In this document: positions 30,597-40,769 of the stretch, one piece after another | Layout of the letters: every line of letters starts with the position of its first letter | Position numbering within the stretch: position 1 is the stretch's first letter | Program-made: the position numbers and the translations under genes | Notes under the pieces: generated by a model | Seen by the model: only the letters and a program-made list of their open reading frames with translations | Database searches by the model: none | What the model was told of the DNA's origin: nothing | Assembly (NCBI GenBank): GCA_021777105.1 | Contig: JAIQZQ010000080.1 | Coordinates: forward strand, 1 to 48,346 | DNA: 48,346 nucleotides | DNA from: Candidatus Anammoxibacter sp. | Lineage (GTDB): Bacteria > Planctomycetota > Brocadiia > Brocadiales > Anammoxibacteraceae | Direction: 5' to 3'

Positions 30597-32960
30597 ATGA
30601 ATAAATTAGATGTTTCAAATAAAAAACTAAATGAAGTTGTAAACTCGTTAAATGACGGCATTCTTGTCGCCACTTCAGAAGCCATAATTACTATGGCAAA
30701 TCAAAAAGCGATAGAGCTGTCAGGATTTGATGGCAATGAGCTTGCCGGCAAATCGTTAACAAATCTCATCTTTGATTATGCGGAAACAGCGCATGACGCA
30801 ACTGTAGATAATATAGTTAAAAACGGCATTGAGTTTAATGTGATAAAAAAGTGTGTCACAAAATGTGGAGAAGAGATTCCGATAATTTTTTCATGCATGT
30901 TAATGAGTTTTGATGATAACTCTAAGTTCATTGTGTGCGTATTGCATAAAATCACAAAGCTGCAATCTTGTGATGAGCTTTATAAAGAAGATGATGAAAG
31001 TGACGCAGGCGACATTAATGTTAAAAAGATGAAAATATCCGCCATGTGTGGAGAGATTGAAGAACATGCAAAAGCTGTCACGGAGTTGGCGGAACTAATT
31101 TGTGAAACTAATGAGTCCGGCAGGGTCTTAAAGGGAAAAATTGACGATATGCTGAAATCCACAAAATGGATTTTATCTATGGCCGGCAATCTTATTGATT
31201 TTGTTGAAACAAAAAGCTCTAAAAATGAGGCCGGCAAAATTGACTTTAATTTAAGGACTTTGGTTGAAGGGGTTAGATCATTATTTGATAAGGCGGAGGA
31301 TGATAATGACATTAAATTTGCATGCCTGGCAACCTCAAATCTGCCTGTTGTTGTGCGTTGCGATCCATGGATTATTCGCCGGATGTTGACCAATCTTGCG
31401 GGCAATGCTATTGATTGTATGGATAATGGGGAAGCGACGATTCATGCTTCACTTGTTGATGAAAATGATAGAAGCACCAGGGTTCGGTTGGAATTAAGCG
31501 TTATCGGAGAAGGCATTCATCAGAAAAATATTGAGATGATGTATAAGTCAGGACAACTTGAAAATGAAACTTTGACATATATAAAAGGCAGAAAGCGGTT
31601 TGATTTATCTATATTATTAGAAATTGCCGGTTTGTTTAACGGCAACATCGGGGTTGAGTCAAAAGCCGGCAATGATGCGACAATATGGTTTATTGTTGAA
31701 ATGGAAAAACAGGGCGATATAAACCAGCTTATTCCTTTATCTGCTGAACAGGTCAAATCTCTTAATATTTTAACTTTTATAGAAAATGAGGCGGCCTCAA
31801 AAGATATTTCAGCCATGCTTGATTCGTTGGAATGCAAACATAATTGTGTGACAACCGGCGATGATATGCTGAAAATGTTGGATAAAACCAGGGGGACAAA
31901 AGATGAAAATAAACTGATTTTGTTTGATTTTAACACTGCCGAGTCATGTATTGAGAAAATGAGTTCTGAAATAAAGGATTGTCCGGGATTTAGGCAACTA
32001 CAGTTGATCATGATTATTTCATGCGCAAACCGTGGTGACGCTAAAAAGGCCGAGGATGCGGGGTTTGGCGGATTTTTAACAAAACCGGTCACGGAAAAGG
32101 AACTGTTTAACTGTATTGCCGCAGTGATGGGATTTCGTAAAAAAGATAAAGACGGGAATGTGGAATTAATAACACGGCATATGTTAAATGAGCAAGTTGA
32201 ACAAAACCGCGCTCGTGTTCTTTTGGTTGAAGATAATCGTGTTAACCAGATGAAGTTTGTATTTATACTGGAAAATGAGGGTTATAATGTTGACATTGCA
32301 AACAATGGGGCGGAAGCTATTAAAACGTTACAAAAACATTTTTACGATATTGTTTTTATGGATTGTTACATGCCCGTGATGGATGGTTTTGAAACAACCG
32401 CAGCTATTCGTGAACTTGACGGTTGTTCGAAATATGTTCCTATTGTTGCATTAACTGTTGAGAGCCCTGATTCCGATGCGTATAAAAAATGTATTGATAT
32501 TGGCATGAATGATTATATTACAAAACCATTTAACAAAAGTGATTTGTTAAAAGCAATTAACAAGTTTTTGGATGATGAGCTTGCGCCTGAAGAGTCAATT
32601 CCGGAAATGTTGCATGAATCAGAAGATGAAATATTTGATAAGGAGGCGGCTATAAATAAAGTTGATGGCGATATCAAACTTTTAATTAGGATATCAAAAC
32701 AGTTTTTTAATAATTGCCCGAAACAATTGGCAAATATTAAAGATGCTGTAAAAGCGCGTGACGGCATAGCTTTGATGCATACCGGTCATGCTATAAAAAG
32801 CGGAGTATCTAATCTATTTGGCAAGTCTGTTTTCAAAGCAGCTTTAGAGATTGAAATCATGGGCCGTGATTCAGAATTCGGCGACATTGATGCCAAGTAT
32901 GCTGTTTTAGAAAATGAGATTAATCTGTTGCAAAGAAAAATTGAGGAAGATTTGTATTAA
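30597..32960 (+). CDS. PAS - degenerate kinase - REC - REC - HPt phosphorelay protein
   Basis: The 787-aa soluble protein has a PAS domain (about 1-120) and a kinase-like region (about 145-375). No H-E/D-x-R/P phospho-acceptor is visible there; the G1 box reads S-V-I-G-E-G-I without its Asp, and the G2 glycine loop is replaced by K-G-R-K-R-F. The first receiver (about 385-505) is weak, with I-L-F-D-F-N. The second (about 540-660) is canonical, with V-E-D-N and phospho-acceptor Asp589 in F-M-D-C-Y-M-P-V-M-D-G. The HPt domain carries His731 in G-H-A-I-K-S-G. It therefore looks like a phosphotransfer hub fed by another kinase. AGG lies 9 nt before the ATG. It converges with the next gene, 22 bp apart. 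Confidence 0.85.
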   Translation: MNKLDVSNKKLNEVVNSLNDGILVATSEAIITMANQKAIELSGFDGNELAGKSLTNLIFDYAETAHDATVDNIVKNGIEFNVIKKCVTKCGEEIPIIFSCMLMSFDDNSKFIVCVLHKITKLQSCDELYKEDDESDAGDINVKKMKISAMCGEIEEHAKAVTELAELICETNESGRVLKGKIDDMLKSTKWILSMAGNLIDFVETKSSKNEAGKIDFNLRTLVEGVRSLFDKAEDDNDIKFACLATSNLPVVVRCDPWIIRRMLTNLAGNAIDCMDNGEATIHASLVDENDRSTRVRLELSVIGEGIHQKNIEMMYKSGQLENETLTYIKGRKRFDLSILLEIAGLFNGNIGVESKAGNDATIWFIVEMEKQGDINQLIPLSAEQVKSLNILTFIENEAASKDISAMLDSLECKHNCVTTGDDMLKMLDKTRGTKDENKLILFDFNTAESCIEKMSSEIKDCPGFRQLQLIMIISCANRGDAKKAEDAGFGGFLTKPVTEKELFNCIAAVMGFRKKDKDGNVELITRHMLNEQVEQNRARVLLVEDNRVNQMKFVFILENEGYNVDIANNGAEAIKTLQKHFYDIVFMDCYMPVMDGFETTAAIRELDGCSKYVPIVALTVESPDSDAYKKCIDIGMNDYITKPFNKSDLLKAINKFLDDELAPEESIPEMLHESEDEIFDKEAAINKVDGDIKLLIRISKQFFNNCPKQLANIKDAVKARDGIALMHTGHAIKSGVSNLFGKSVFKAALEIEIMGRDSEFGDIDAKYAVLENEINLLQRKIEEDLY

Positions 32961-32982
32961 TTTATGGACTGTTCCCGGAAGA

Positions 32983-33987
32983 TCATTTTAGCTCCGCAAC
33001 GTATTTTTTTATCTTATTTATTAGCTGCTTTTGCTCAAATGGTTTGGCTAAAAAATCCTGAGCGCCGACTCTTAATGATTTAAAAATGTTTTCTTTTGTT
33101 GAACCGCATGAATACATTATAACCGGCATATTGCTACACATTATATTTCTTCTAATCCTCCGGCAAATTGAAAGGCCGTTCTCTTGTCCAAGAAAAAGAT
33201 CAAGCAAAACCAGATCAATTTTTTCGGAAAACAACTTTTCTAATGTGGTTTTCTCATTTTTAGCTCCCAATATTCTAAAGTCGTTGTCTCGTAAATATTT
33301 TCTGATTATAGAAATATCAGGTTTTGAATCATCGACAACAAGGATCGTGCCTTTGCTTTCATTATTTATAAAGTATATAGTTTCGCCAAAAAAATCTTCA
33401 GTCAGTTCTAAAGGAAAAAAGATTGAAAGATTGCTATTTATATCGCCGGCAGGGCCGGGCAATGTGAATTCTGAATCGGCATGAAACATTATATCGTTAT
33501 TTGTTTCCGAGAAAATATTTCTCAGCTCGGCATCATCATTTGGCGGCATTAAACACCTTTTAAATGACAACTTTGACTTTGTTTGCATATTATCATTAAA
33601 AGCAGTTTGTAAACTTTCTGTTGTGGATTTGCAAAATTTTATAAACTCATCCATGATCTCGCCTTCAGTATCCGGTTGCAGATCAATTTTGTCAATAGCT
33701 TCAGGCTCTTTTTTTAAGATTAAACCAATCATATTCAGGCAATCGCTTTTTGATAGTATGATATAGAAATTATCAGCCGAATCTGAGTCTAACTCCATTT
33801 CTATCTCTATAAAGACATTGCCTTCTTTTATATTGCCGGCAACCTCTTTATAGCTTTTATTCTGCATATCGGAAACGCGCAATTTTGTACTATTGTTTAG
33901 CATTTTTGACCAATTAAGCTCTATATTGTCAATCAATTTGCTAATCAGGTTTACAACTTTTTGTGATTTTATATGATAAAGTTCCAT
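32983..33987 (-). CDS. response regulator with N-terminal CheC/CheX-like region
   Basis: The 334-aa protein has a C-terminal receiver (about 212-333): I-L-V-V-D-D-S-K, the phospho-acceptor Asp in L-V-L-L-D-L-F-L-G, Y-S-C-G-S and A-K-P-F. The N-terminal 205 residues contain F-I-E-I-E-M-E-L, F-Y-I-I-L-S-K-S-D and D-T-E-G-E-I-M-D-E-F-I-K-F, resembling the CheX/CheC/FliY phosphatase fold but without a clear E-x-x-N catalytic pair, so activity is doubtful. The Shine-Dalgarno is weak. It lies upstream of nothing on its strand and between two hybrid kinases, which are its most likely phosphate donors. Confidence 0.75.
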   Translation of the reverse strand: MELYHIKSQKVVNLISKLIDNIELNWSKMLNNSTKLRVSDMQNKSYKEVAGNIKEGNVFIEIEMELDSDSADNFYIILSKSDCLNMIGLILKKEPEAIDKIDLQPDTEGEIMDEFIKFCKSTTESLQTAFNDNMQTKSKLSFKRCLMPPNDDAELRNIFSETNNDIMFHADSEFTLPGPAGDINSNLSIFFPLELTEDFFGETIYFINNESKGTILVVDDSKPDISIIRKYLRDNDFRILGAKNEKTTLEKLFSEKIDLVLLDLFLGQENGLSICRRIRRNIMCSNMPVIMYSCGSTKENIFKSLRVGAQDFLAKPFEQKQLINKIKKYVAELK

Positions 33988-34098
33988 TGTTTGTTTTCGC
34001 AGGTATATATAGAATAATATAACAAATGTTTAAGTTTTTAAGATTAGGGTAGTATAAATAATTTTATTCAAAATTTCATCTGAAAATAGTTCTTCAGT

Positions 34099-37000
34099 TT
34101 ACGCCTTTTTTATATAATCTTCTAATTGCCGTAATTCAGATTTAAATTGGTCTAAAAGATGCGGGCCATCTTTTAAGTTGCCTGTTTTAGCCATATCTTC
34201 AAGCTTTTTCGCGCTATTTGCAAGCATATCGGCAGTGATGTTTAGAGCGCCGCCGGCGATGGAATGAGCTTCTGCTTTGATTGCCTCTCTGTTTTCACCT
34301 AAAATAGCCTGTTCTATTATCCCTATTTGATTATTGACGTTTTCTATGAAGACACCCGCCACTTCCATAAAGAACTCCTTTTGACCTTCAAACTCTTCAA
34401 TGGCTTTATCAATATTTATAGGAGCTTCAAAATTTTCTTGTTCCATTGTTGACAGATTCCGGTAGTCATCCATATTAATCTGATTGCTGGATTCTACATT
34501 TTCTTTATTTAAATGACGCAGGTTATGAATGTTTTCCGTCCATTTATTTATTAGCGAAAATAATTTTTCCCTTCTTAAAGGTTTAGTCACATAATCATTC
34601 ATCCCTATAGAGAAACATTTTTCAAGGTCTCCTGTTGTAGCATATGCAGTCATAGCGATAATAATAGTCTGACTTTGTTCATTTGCCGTTGGTTTAGCGC
34701 GCCCGGATTCAATCTTGCGTATTTCAGAGGTCGCCTGAAAACCGTCCATTATAGGCATCTGAATATCCATAAAGATAATGTCATAGTTATTATTCTTATA
34801 AGCTTCCACCGCTTCTAAACCGTTTTCAACCAGATCAACATCCAAGCCTATGGTCTGGAAATGTTGAAGCGCTACCTGTTGATTTGTCGGGTAATCTTCC
34901 GCTAGCAGGATATTGATTTTATCATTACAACGATTATCAGATGTTGAATGTTTAGATATATAAGAGGTTTTTACTCCTGTTTCATTAGAATCGGCTGCAA
35001 AAATAGGCTCTATTAAACTTTGAAGATTATCAACATTAACAGGTTTGGTTAAATACCCTTGTATGTTTAACTCTTCACAAGCTCTATTTTCAGTTATAAT
35101 GCCGACAGAGGTTAGCATTACAATCGGAATGTTTTTGAAAGCCTCATTTTTTCTAATCTCTTTTACCAAATCAATGCCGTCCATCTCAGGTAGATGAAAG
35201 TCTGTTAAGATTATATCAAAAGGTTTCTTATATGTCGTTGATTCGTTGAGGATTTCCATAGCCTCTTTGCCGTCAACCGCGTCAATTACAATGCATCCCC
35301 ATGCGTAGAGTTGTTCATGCAATACATATCTGTTAGTTTCATAATCATCTATAATTAAAGCCTTTTTGCCGGTTAGGTTAAAGTTCTCTTTTTGAAGGCG
35401 CATCATGCTCTCTTTTTGCATGGCAAATGTTGCGGTAAATGAGAATGTTGACCCTATGCCTTCCTCACTTGTAAAACTTATTTCGCCATCCATCAATTCT
35501 GTTAACTGTTTTGATATTGTTGTGCCAAGCCCTGTTCCGCCATACTTCCTTGTGGTTGAGCCGTCGGCCTGACTAAAACTTTCAAAAATGGATTTCTGTT
35601 TGTCCCTGGGTATTCCGATGCCTGTATCTTTAACTGTAAATAAAAATTTTACGCTATCTCCTGATTGTTCAGATAGTTTGCCGCTTAACAAAATTTCGCC
35701 TTTACTAGTGAACTTCAAAGCATTGCCTACAAGATTAGTAAAGATCTGACAAAGCCTAACCGGGTCTCCGATAAGTTTAACCGGGGCGCCTGGTGAAAGA
35801 AAATGTCTAAACGCCAAGCTTTTTTGAGCAGCTTTGAACTGGAAGCTGCGTGCCAGGTTATTAAGGGCTTTTTCAAGATCAAAGGGTATTTTCTCAAGAT
35901 CAAGTTTTCCTGCTTCTATTTTTGAGAAATCAAGAATATTGTTTAAAATACTGATAAGAGAGTTTGCTTCCATATTCATTGTATGAATTAGCCCGTTATT
36001 CTTTTTGCCCAGATCAGAGTCCATAAGCATTTCAAGTATGCCTATAATTCCATTTAATGGCGTTCGTATTTCATGGCTCATATTGGCAAGAAACTCATCT
36101 TTCGCCCTATTAGCGCATTCGGCTTTATCCTTGGCTTCACGTAAAACCATTTCTGCCCGTTTCAATCCAGAAATGTCCCTTGACACACCCATTGAACCAA
36201 GCACATTGCCTTTTGCGTCTTTTAAAATTGAAGCAGATACAAATACCGGGAAAATCTCGCCGTTTTTGCGCTTATTCATAAGTTCGCCTGAAAAGTGATC
36301 TGTCTCTTTAAGTATAACAGGGGCGTAATTTGCAGTTGAAGTATCCGGATAAAGCATTTTTATATTTTTGCCAAGCGTTTCCGCCTTCTTATAGCCAAAT
36401 GTTTTTTCAGCGGCGCTGTTAAATTCCACTATATTTCGGTCCTTATCCACTGAAACTATCATATCCATTGAACACTCAATCAGGCTTCTTAAATATTCCT
36501 GCGATTTTTTTGATTTCTCCTCTTCCCGTTTACGTTCAGTAATGTCCTCAATAATGCCTACAAAAAAAGATTCATTTCCTGAAACTGCTTCCCTTATATA
36601 AAGAGCGACAGGAAAAACTTTGCCGTCTTTTGTTAGCGCGCTGCACTCTTTAGGCATTCTTATTATTTTTCGACGATCAGGTTTGTCGCTATCTTTAAAA
36701 CTAATGTGCTTATTAATTAATCCGTGATATTCGTCGCGCAAATATTTAGGGAACAAAATATCCACCTTTTGGCCGATAAGTTCATCGACTGTATATTCAA
36801 ACATAGTTTCCGCGGTAAGGTTTGCCGAAATGATTGTCCCTGATCTATTAGTCACTATATGGGTATAAGGAGCCGCAATTAAAATAGATTTAGTTAAATT
36901 AATGTTTCTTTGTAAATCGTATTCCGACTTTTTAAGCGATTTTTCGATCTCTTTCCGCCTCTTAATATCCTGCGCAACGCAAACTATACACTGAATCTGT

Positions 37001-37992
37001 CCGGCATCATTGGCTATGGAAGAGGCTGAAAAGTTTACAGGCATTTTACCGCCTTCTTTCGAAACATAAAATGTTTCAATGTTTTGAATGAAATCGCCTG
37101 GTTTAAAATCATCTAATAATATTTTTTGGGAAGCTGTTTCATCATGTTCTAAAATCATTTTCATATTTTTTTCAATCAGTTCGCTCTTGTCATATTTCAA
37201 AAGATTAAGGGTTGCCTGGTTTAACAGCTTAATATTCCTTTTAGAGTCCAGAATAATTACAGATTCAATAATTGATTTGAAAATAATATCAATGTAATTT
37301 TTATATAGAGCAGCCATTTCTAAATCTTTGGCTGTCTTGTTAAAACAAATCATGAGGTTTTCAAATTCATTGCATGATTTTAAAACGCTATTGCGGCCAG
37401 ACGCTTTAGAGCTAATCTTATTTACATTGTCAATTAACGCAGCTAGAGGTCGATCAAGGAACAGTTTTAAAAACGCAAAATAGGCTAATAATATGATAGA
37501 GAAAACAATGCATGAAAAAACGATTGTTCTCTTTTTAATATCCGCCAACTTTTTATTATATTTAGAAAGCGACACCGCCAAAGAAATGCCGCCGGATTTC
37601 TCATTATGCTTATTGTAAGGAGCAGCTTTGTCGTCATCATTAAGCCAGATATCGCGCCCTGTAATAGTGGCATTGAATTCCATTGCGTCTTCAGCAATTT
37701 CACCTTTAGCATAAATGGTTTCGCCTTTTTTATCAGTGATTCTGCAATAGATAATATTGTCCCATGCCAATGCGTCATTAACTATTGCGATTATTGTTTC
37801 AATGTCATTTGACAATACAGGCATCTCAAGGCTTGATGAAAGTCTGTTTAGACAAGTTTCTGTTCGTTCTTCCAGTTCACTGTCAATTAACTTTTTCTGC
37901 TTTTGCGCAAAATAGAAGCCAAATATAACACTCAAAATCAAAAACATGCTTAATCCAAGCAATTTTACTTTTTGAGCAATACTAAATCGCAT
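34099..37992 (-). CDS. membrane hybrid histidine kinase (3 PAS, HisKA, HATPase, REC-REC, HPt)
   Basis: The 1297-aa protein has membrane helices at about 12-30 and 155-177 enclosing a small extracytoplasmic sensor. A HAMP-like linker is followed by three PAS domains (about 230-345, 355-490, 500-615). HisKA has His640 in N-M-S-H-E-I-R-T-P-L-N-G; the ATPase has N-L-V-G-N-A-L-K-F, D-T-G-I-G-I and G-G-T-G-L-G. Two receivers follow (I-L-T-D-F-H-L-P-E-M-D-G; F-M-D-I-Q-M-P-I-M-D-G). The HPt domain has A-E-A-H-S-I-A-G-G, with Ala where HPt domains usually have Lys three residues after His. The layout resembles BarA/ArcB-type phosphorelays. The frame extends 49 codons upstream, but ATG 37992 has GGAGG 7 nt before it and precedes the membrane helix. 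Confidence 0.93.
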   Translation of the reverse strand: MRFSIAQKVKLLGLSMFLILSVIFGFYFAQKQKKLIDSELEERTETCLNRLSSSLEMPVLSNDIETIIAIVNDALAWDNIIYCRITDKKGETIYAKGEIAEDAMEFNATITGRDIWLNDDDKAAPYNKHNEKSGGISLAVSLSKYNKKLADIKKRTIVFSCIVFSIILLAYFAFLKLFLDRPLAALIDNVNKISSKASGRNSVLKSCNEFENLMICFNKTAKDLEMAALYKNYIDIIFKSIIESVIILDSKRNIKLLNQATLNLLKYDKSELIEKNMKMILEHDETASQKILLDDFKPGDFIQNIETFYVSKEGGKMPVNFSASSIANDAGQIQCIVCVAQDIKRRKEIEKSLKKSEYDLQRNINLTKSILIAAPYTHIVTNRSGTIISANLTAETMFEYTVDELIGQKVDILFPKYLRDEYHGLINKHISFKDSDKPDRRKIIRMPKECSALTKDGKVFPVALYIREAVSGNESFFVGIIEDITERKREEEKSKKSQEYLRSLIECSMDMIVSVDKDRNIVEFNSAAEKTFGYKKAETLGKNIKMLYPDTSTANYAPVILKETDHFSGELMNKRKNGEIFPVFVSASILKDAKGNVLGSMGVSRDISGLKRAEMVLREAKDKAECANRAKDEFLANMSHEIRTPLNGIIGILEMLMDSDLGKKNNGLIHTMNMEANSLISILNNILDFSKIEAGKLDLEKIPFDLEKALNNLARSFQFKAAQKSLAFRHFLSPGAPVKLIGDPVRLCQIFTNLVGNALKFTSKGEILLSGKLSEQSGDSVKFLFTVKDTGIGIPRDKQKSIFESFSQADGSTTRKYGGTGLGTTISKQLTELMDGEISFTSEEGIGSTFSFTATFAMQKESMMRLQKENFNLTGKKALIIDDYETNRYVLHEQLYAWGCIVIDAVDGKEAMEILNESTTYKKPFDIILTDFHLPEMDGIDLVKEIRKNEAFKNIPIVMLTSVGIITENRACEELNIQGYLTKPVNVDNLQSLIEPIFAADSNETGVKTSYISKHSTSDNRCNDKINILLAEDYPTNQQVALQHFQTIGLDVDLVENGLEAVEAYKNNNYDIIFMDIQMPIMDGFQATSEIRKIESGRAKPTANEQSQTIIIAMTAYATTGDLEKCFSIGMNDYVTKPLRREKLFSLINKWTENIHNLRHLNKENVESSNQINMDDYRNLSTMEQENFEAPINIDKAIEEFEGQKEFFMEVAGVFIENVNNQIGIIEQAILGENREAIKAEAHSIAGGALNITADMLANSAKKLEDMAKTGNLKDGPHLLDQFKSELRQLEDYIKKA

Positions 37993-38634
37993 TATTAATG
38001 CCTCCGGAATGTGAGATATATAAGTAATTCCAGCATAAAAAGAATACATCCTTACGATATCCAAAGAGGCTCTATAGGTGAAAAGGTGGTATTCAATGAG
38101 AGAGTTGAATAAGTTATCACATGTAGTATTGGAATGCAAATATCATTTCGTCCGGCGCCTAGCCCTTTGAAGGCGGCGTCTACACTACATTATTTGGAAA
38201 TCGTGTTGTTCCAACAGTTAAAACAATCCGGTTCACCTGCAAAGCAGACTGGGTCAAATGGGCAATTTTAGCACTTTACAATACTATATATTGTGCTTGT
38301 GTGTTTCCCAAGTACAGCATATAGCTCGAAATTAGTCAAAATCGCTGATATGACCCAGTCTGAAAGGATTGGTAAAGGCGCCTTAGTGGGTTAAGGGGGT
38401 GATACTATTGAATGGACTTAATTTTAAATGGAAAATTTAGGGAGTGAAGCATTTTGGGACAGACCTTGGAAAAAGACATTAGCGGATATACTGTATTTAA
38501 ATGTGATTTTGGAAATGATAAAGCCTAAATCATAGCAAGCGTCAATGGTAAACCTTACAATTAGGATTTAGATTACAAAGGGACGACGCATAAATACAGG
38601 TTCTCTTCTCTCTTCTCTTCAGGCTAAATTTGGG
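37993..38634. other. intergenic region with a terminal-inverted-repeat element
   Basis: Contains the 118-bp element at 38245-38362 and a CTACACTACATTA motif at 38179-38191 related to the GTAGTG words elsewhere. A 35-codon frame near 38427 has no support. Confidence 0.55.
38245..38362. mobile_element. short element with TIRs CAGACTGGGTCA / TGACCCAGTCTG
   Basis: The first 12 bp are perfectly inverted (38245-38256 and 38351-38362), and similarity continues inward to about 27 bp (left TGGGCAATTTTAG, right reverse complement TCAGCGATTTTGA). At 118 bp with no gene it fits a MITE or the fused ends of a deleted insertion sequence. Confidence 0.65.
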
Positions 38635-38886
38635 TTAAGAGGGCTGCTTGGCAATCTTTTTATACGGTTTTGATAAATTTAACATTTTTGCCTGCGCCGC
38701 TTCCATAATAGAATCTCTAATAAAAGAGCTGGCATCAATAATTTCTATGCCAATCAATTCATCTTTTTCATTTAGTTCCGCAGTTACATTTGGGCTTAGT
38801 TCTACACTGTTTGCCTCATATTCCTCGGAAGTTGTAAGATGCAAAATGTCTTCATCTTTAAAGTATGTCATTTTTGTTTTATTCAT
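38635..38886 (-). CDS. DUF2283 domain protein
   Basis: The 83-aa protein fits the DUF2283 family: M-T-Y-F-K-D-E-D-I-L-H-L-T at the start, S-P-N-V-T-A-E-L-N-E-K-D-E-L-I-G-I-E-I-I-D-A-S in the middle. Members are small beta-rich proteins of unknown function, often found near toxin-antitoxin or mobile loci. GGGAGG lies 7 nt before ATG 38886; a TTG two codons upstream is less likely. There is no partner gene nearby. Confidence 0.85.
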   Translation of the reverse strand: MNKTKMTYFKDEDILHLTTSEEYEANSVELSPNVTAELNEKDELIGIEIIDASSFIRDSIMEAAQAKMLNLSKPYKKIAKQPS

Positions 38887-39400
38887 ATACAAACCTCCCT
38901 GTTTTTAGGCGAAAGTTTATTTGTTTACGCGAAGTTACATGAATAGTGATTGGCGAAATTTTATTAACATCTTTTTCGTAAGGAATTATTACCAAAACTG
39001 AACAAGTTATAGTATATACATTTTAAAATAAAATGACAATTACTGTTTTATGAGGCTCTTTTTCTAATAACTAAGCTAACGCTTAAGTGTTTTTACTAGC
39101 GGTATATTCTATACGAATCTCTCTTACTCGCTCTTTGTCCACTACGCGGATAATTCTCACCAGCGCAGAGAAACCAGTCAGTTTTAATTTATCAAAGATG
39201 GAAATCTAATGGATTTTTGGATGTTTTAAATGTGGCTTTTGCTGAATAATAACGAAATATTTATGTTTGCGTGGAAATTTATGCAAATGATCGCTAAAAT
39301 GAATGTAATAATTTTGGGGCGACCGGCATTTTTCGGTTATTTGTGGAATAAATGAGTAAAATGTTTTGCATTTTTTAATACTTTCCTGGAAATCTCAATT
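38887..39400. other. gene-free divergent region
   Basis: About 510 bp between the DUF2283 gene and the HD-GYP regulator. It is AT-rich; no repeats, promoter pair or short gene is recognised. Confidence 0.5.
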
Positions 39401-40477
39401 ATGGATAACTCTAAGCGCGTTCTTATTGTGGATGATGAGCGCAAAAATATAGATTTGTTAAAGGTTCGCATGAAATCTTACGGGCATGAGACTGAGACAG
39501 CTTCGGACGGTATTGAGGCTCTGGCGAAGATGAAACTGGATATTGATCTGGCTCTGTTGGACATTCAAATGCCTGGAATGGATGGTTTTGATGTGGCCAG
39601 GGCTATTCGTAGCGACCCTGAAACATGCGATATTCCTATAATTATGGTGACTGCTTTAATAGATAGGGAGACCAAATTACGCGCGGTTGAGGCGGGGGCA
39701 AACGATTTTATAACAAAACCTGTGGATAGCGCCGAGCTAATGGTGCGCACGGCTTCGCTTTTAAAGATGAAGGAGGCGCAGGATAAAATCAAGCATTACC
39801 AGGCTCAGCTTGAGGATAAGGTTACACAACGAACCAACCAGTTGCGCAAGGCGCTTGATGATTCGGTGGAAGCGCAGCGGAAAACGTCTGAAGCTCACCT
39901 TGATACTTTGCATAGGTTGGCTGTGGCTGCTGAATATAAGGACGCGAGCACTGCGGAGCATATTAAACGAATGAGCGCTTACTCCAAACTGTTGGCCGTA
40001 AAGCTTGGGCTTGCGCCAAGAGAAATTGAGCTGGTTGAGCTTGCAAGTCCTATGCACGATGTCGGCAAGATTGGAATTCCAGACGGGATACTTTCAAAAC
40101 CCGGCAAACTCACGGCGGAGGAGACGGATATTATGAAACAACACACAATTATTGGGGGCAGGATTTTGCATGGTTCATCTTCCGACCTGGTGCAGGCGGG
40201 GGAGGTGATTGCGTTGTCGCATCATGAAATGTGGGACGGCAGCGGATACCCGAATGGTTTGGCCGGCGATGATATACCGATATTTGGCAGAATTTGCGCC
40301 GTGGCGGATGTGTTTGACGCGCTTGCAAACAGGCGGGCGTACAAAGAGGCGTTTTCAAATGAAAAGACGCTTGAGATGATAAAGGAGAAACGCGGGAATC
40401 ATCTTGACCCAAAGATTGTTGATCTGTTTTTTAAAAATATTGATGAAGTATTTTCACTACAAATTAAAGCCGGATAA
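39401..40477 (+). CDS. response regulator with HD-GYP domain (RpfG-type c-di-GMP phosphodiesterase)
   Basis: The 358-aa protein has an N-terminal receiver (about 5-122; V-D-D-E-R, phospho-acceptor Asp54 in L-L-D-I-Q-M-P-G-M-D-G, T-K-P-V-D). A coiled linker (125-165) joins it to an HD-GYP domain (about 165-355) with H219-D220 in M-H-D-V-G-K-I-G-I-P-D and G282-Y-P284 in W-D-G-S-G-Y-P-N-G-L. This family hydrolyses cyclic di-GMP in the cytoplasm when its receiver is phosphorylated. All metal and GYP motifs look intact. No cognate kinase is adjacent; the hybrid kinases upstream are candidates. A GGA-type Shine-Dalgarno precedes the ATG. Confidence 0.95.
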   Translation: MDNSKRVLIVDDERKNIDLLKVRMKSYGHETETASDGIEALAKMKLDIDLALLDIQMPGMDGFDVARAIRSDPETCDIPIIMVTALIDRETKLRAVEAGANDFITKPVDSAELMVRTASLLKMKEAQDKIKHYQAQLEDKVTQRTNQLRKALDDSVEAQRKTSEAHLDTLHRLAVAAEYKDASTAEHIKRMSAYSKLLAVKLGLAPREIELVELASPMHDVGKIGIPDGILSKPGKLTAEETDIMKQHTIIGGRILHGSSSDLVQAGEVIALSHHEMWDGSGYPNGLAGDDIPIFGRICAVADVFDALANRRAYKEAFSNEKTLEMIKEKRGNHLDPKIVDLFFKNIDEVFSLQIKAG

Positions 40478-40505
40478 CATTATTAAAGATTTGGAGGCGT
40501 AAATC

Positions 40506-40721
40506 ATGAAGATTATAATTATTGTTTTATGTTCAATTTCGATCCTATTCATAATTACGGCGATTGATTATGGTTTTGGCGTTCGTTCAGGAAGGATGTC
40601 TGCTTCGTCGCACATGACGGTAGCCTTAATTGCTGCGGCTATATCGGTCTTTACTCACTGTATAGTTATTGCATTCTTCCCTAACCGGAAAAAACAGGCG
40701 AAGGAAGAGACTGAAGAGTAG
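40506..40721 (+). CDS. small membrane protein with two helices
   Basis: The 71-aa protein has helices at about 2-22 and 38-58 and a charged C-terminal tail (N-R-K-K-Q-A-K-E-E-T-E-E). A conserved-looking H-C-I-V-I-A-F-F-P ends helix 2. GGAGG lies 8 nt before the ATG. It begins 28 bp after the HD-GYP gene and is probably co-transcribed with it and senA. Similar two-helix proteins of unknown function exist in other bacteria; no role is assigned. Confidence 0.7.
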   Translation: MKIIIIVLCSISILFIITAIDYGFGVRSGRMSASSHMTVALIAAAISVFTHCIVIAFFPNRKKQAKEETEE

Positions 40722-40769
40722 CAATGAATTTTGAATGTTTTAAATAGGCCTTGCGCTTAATAGATACCT

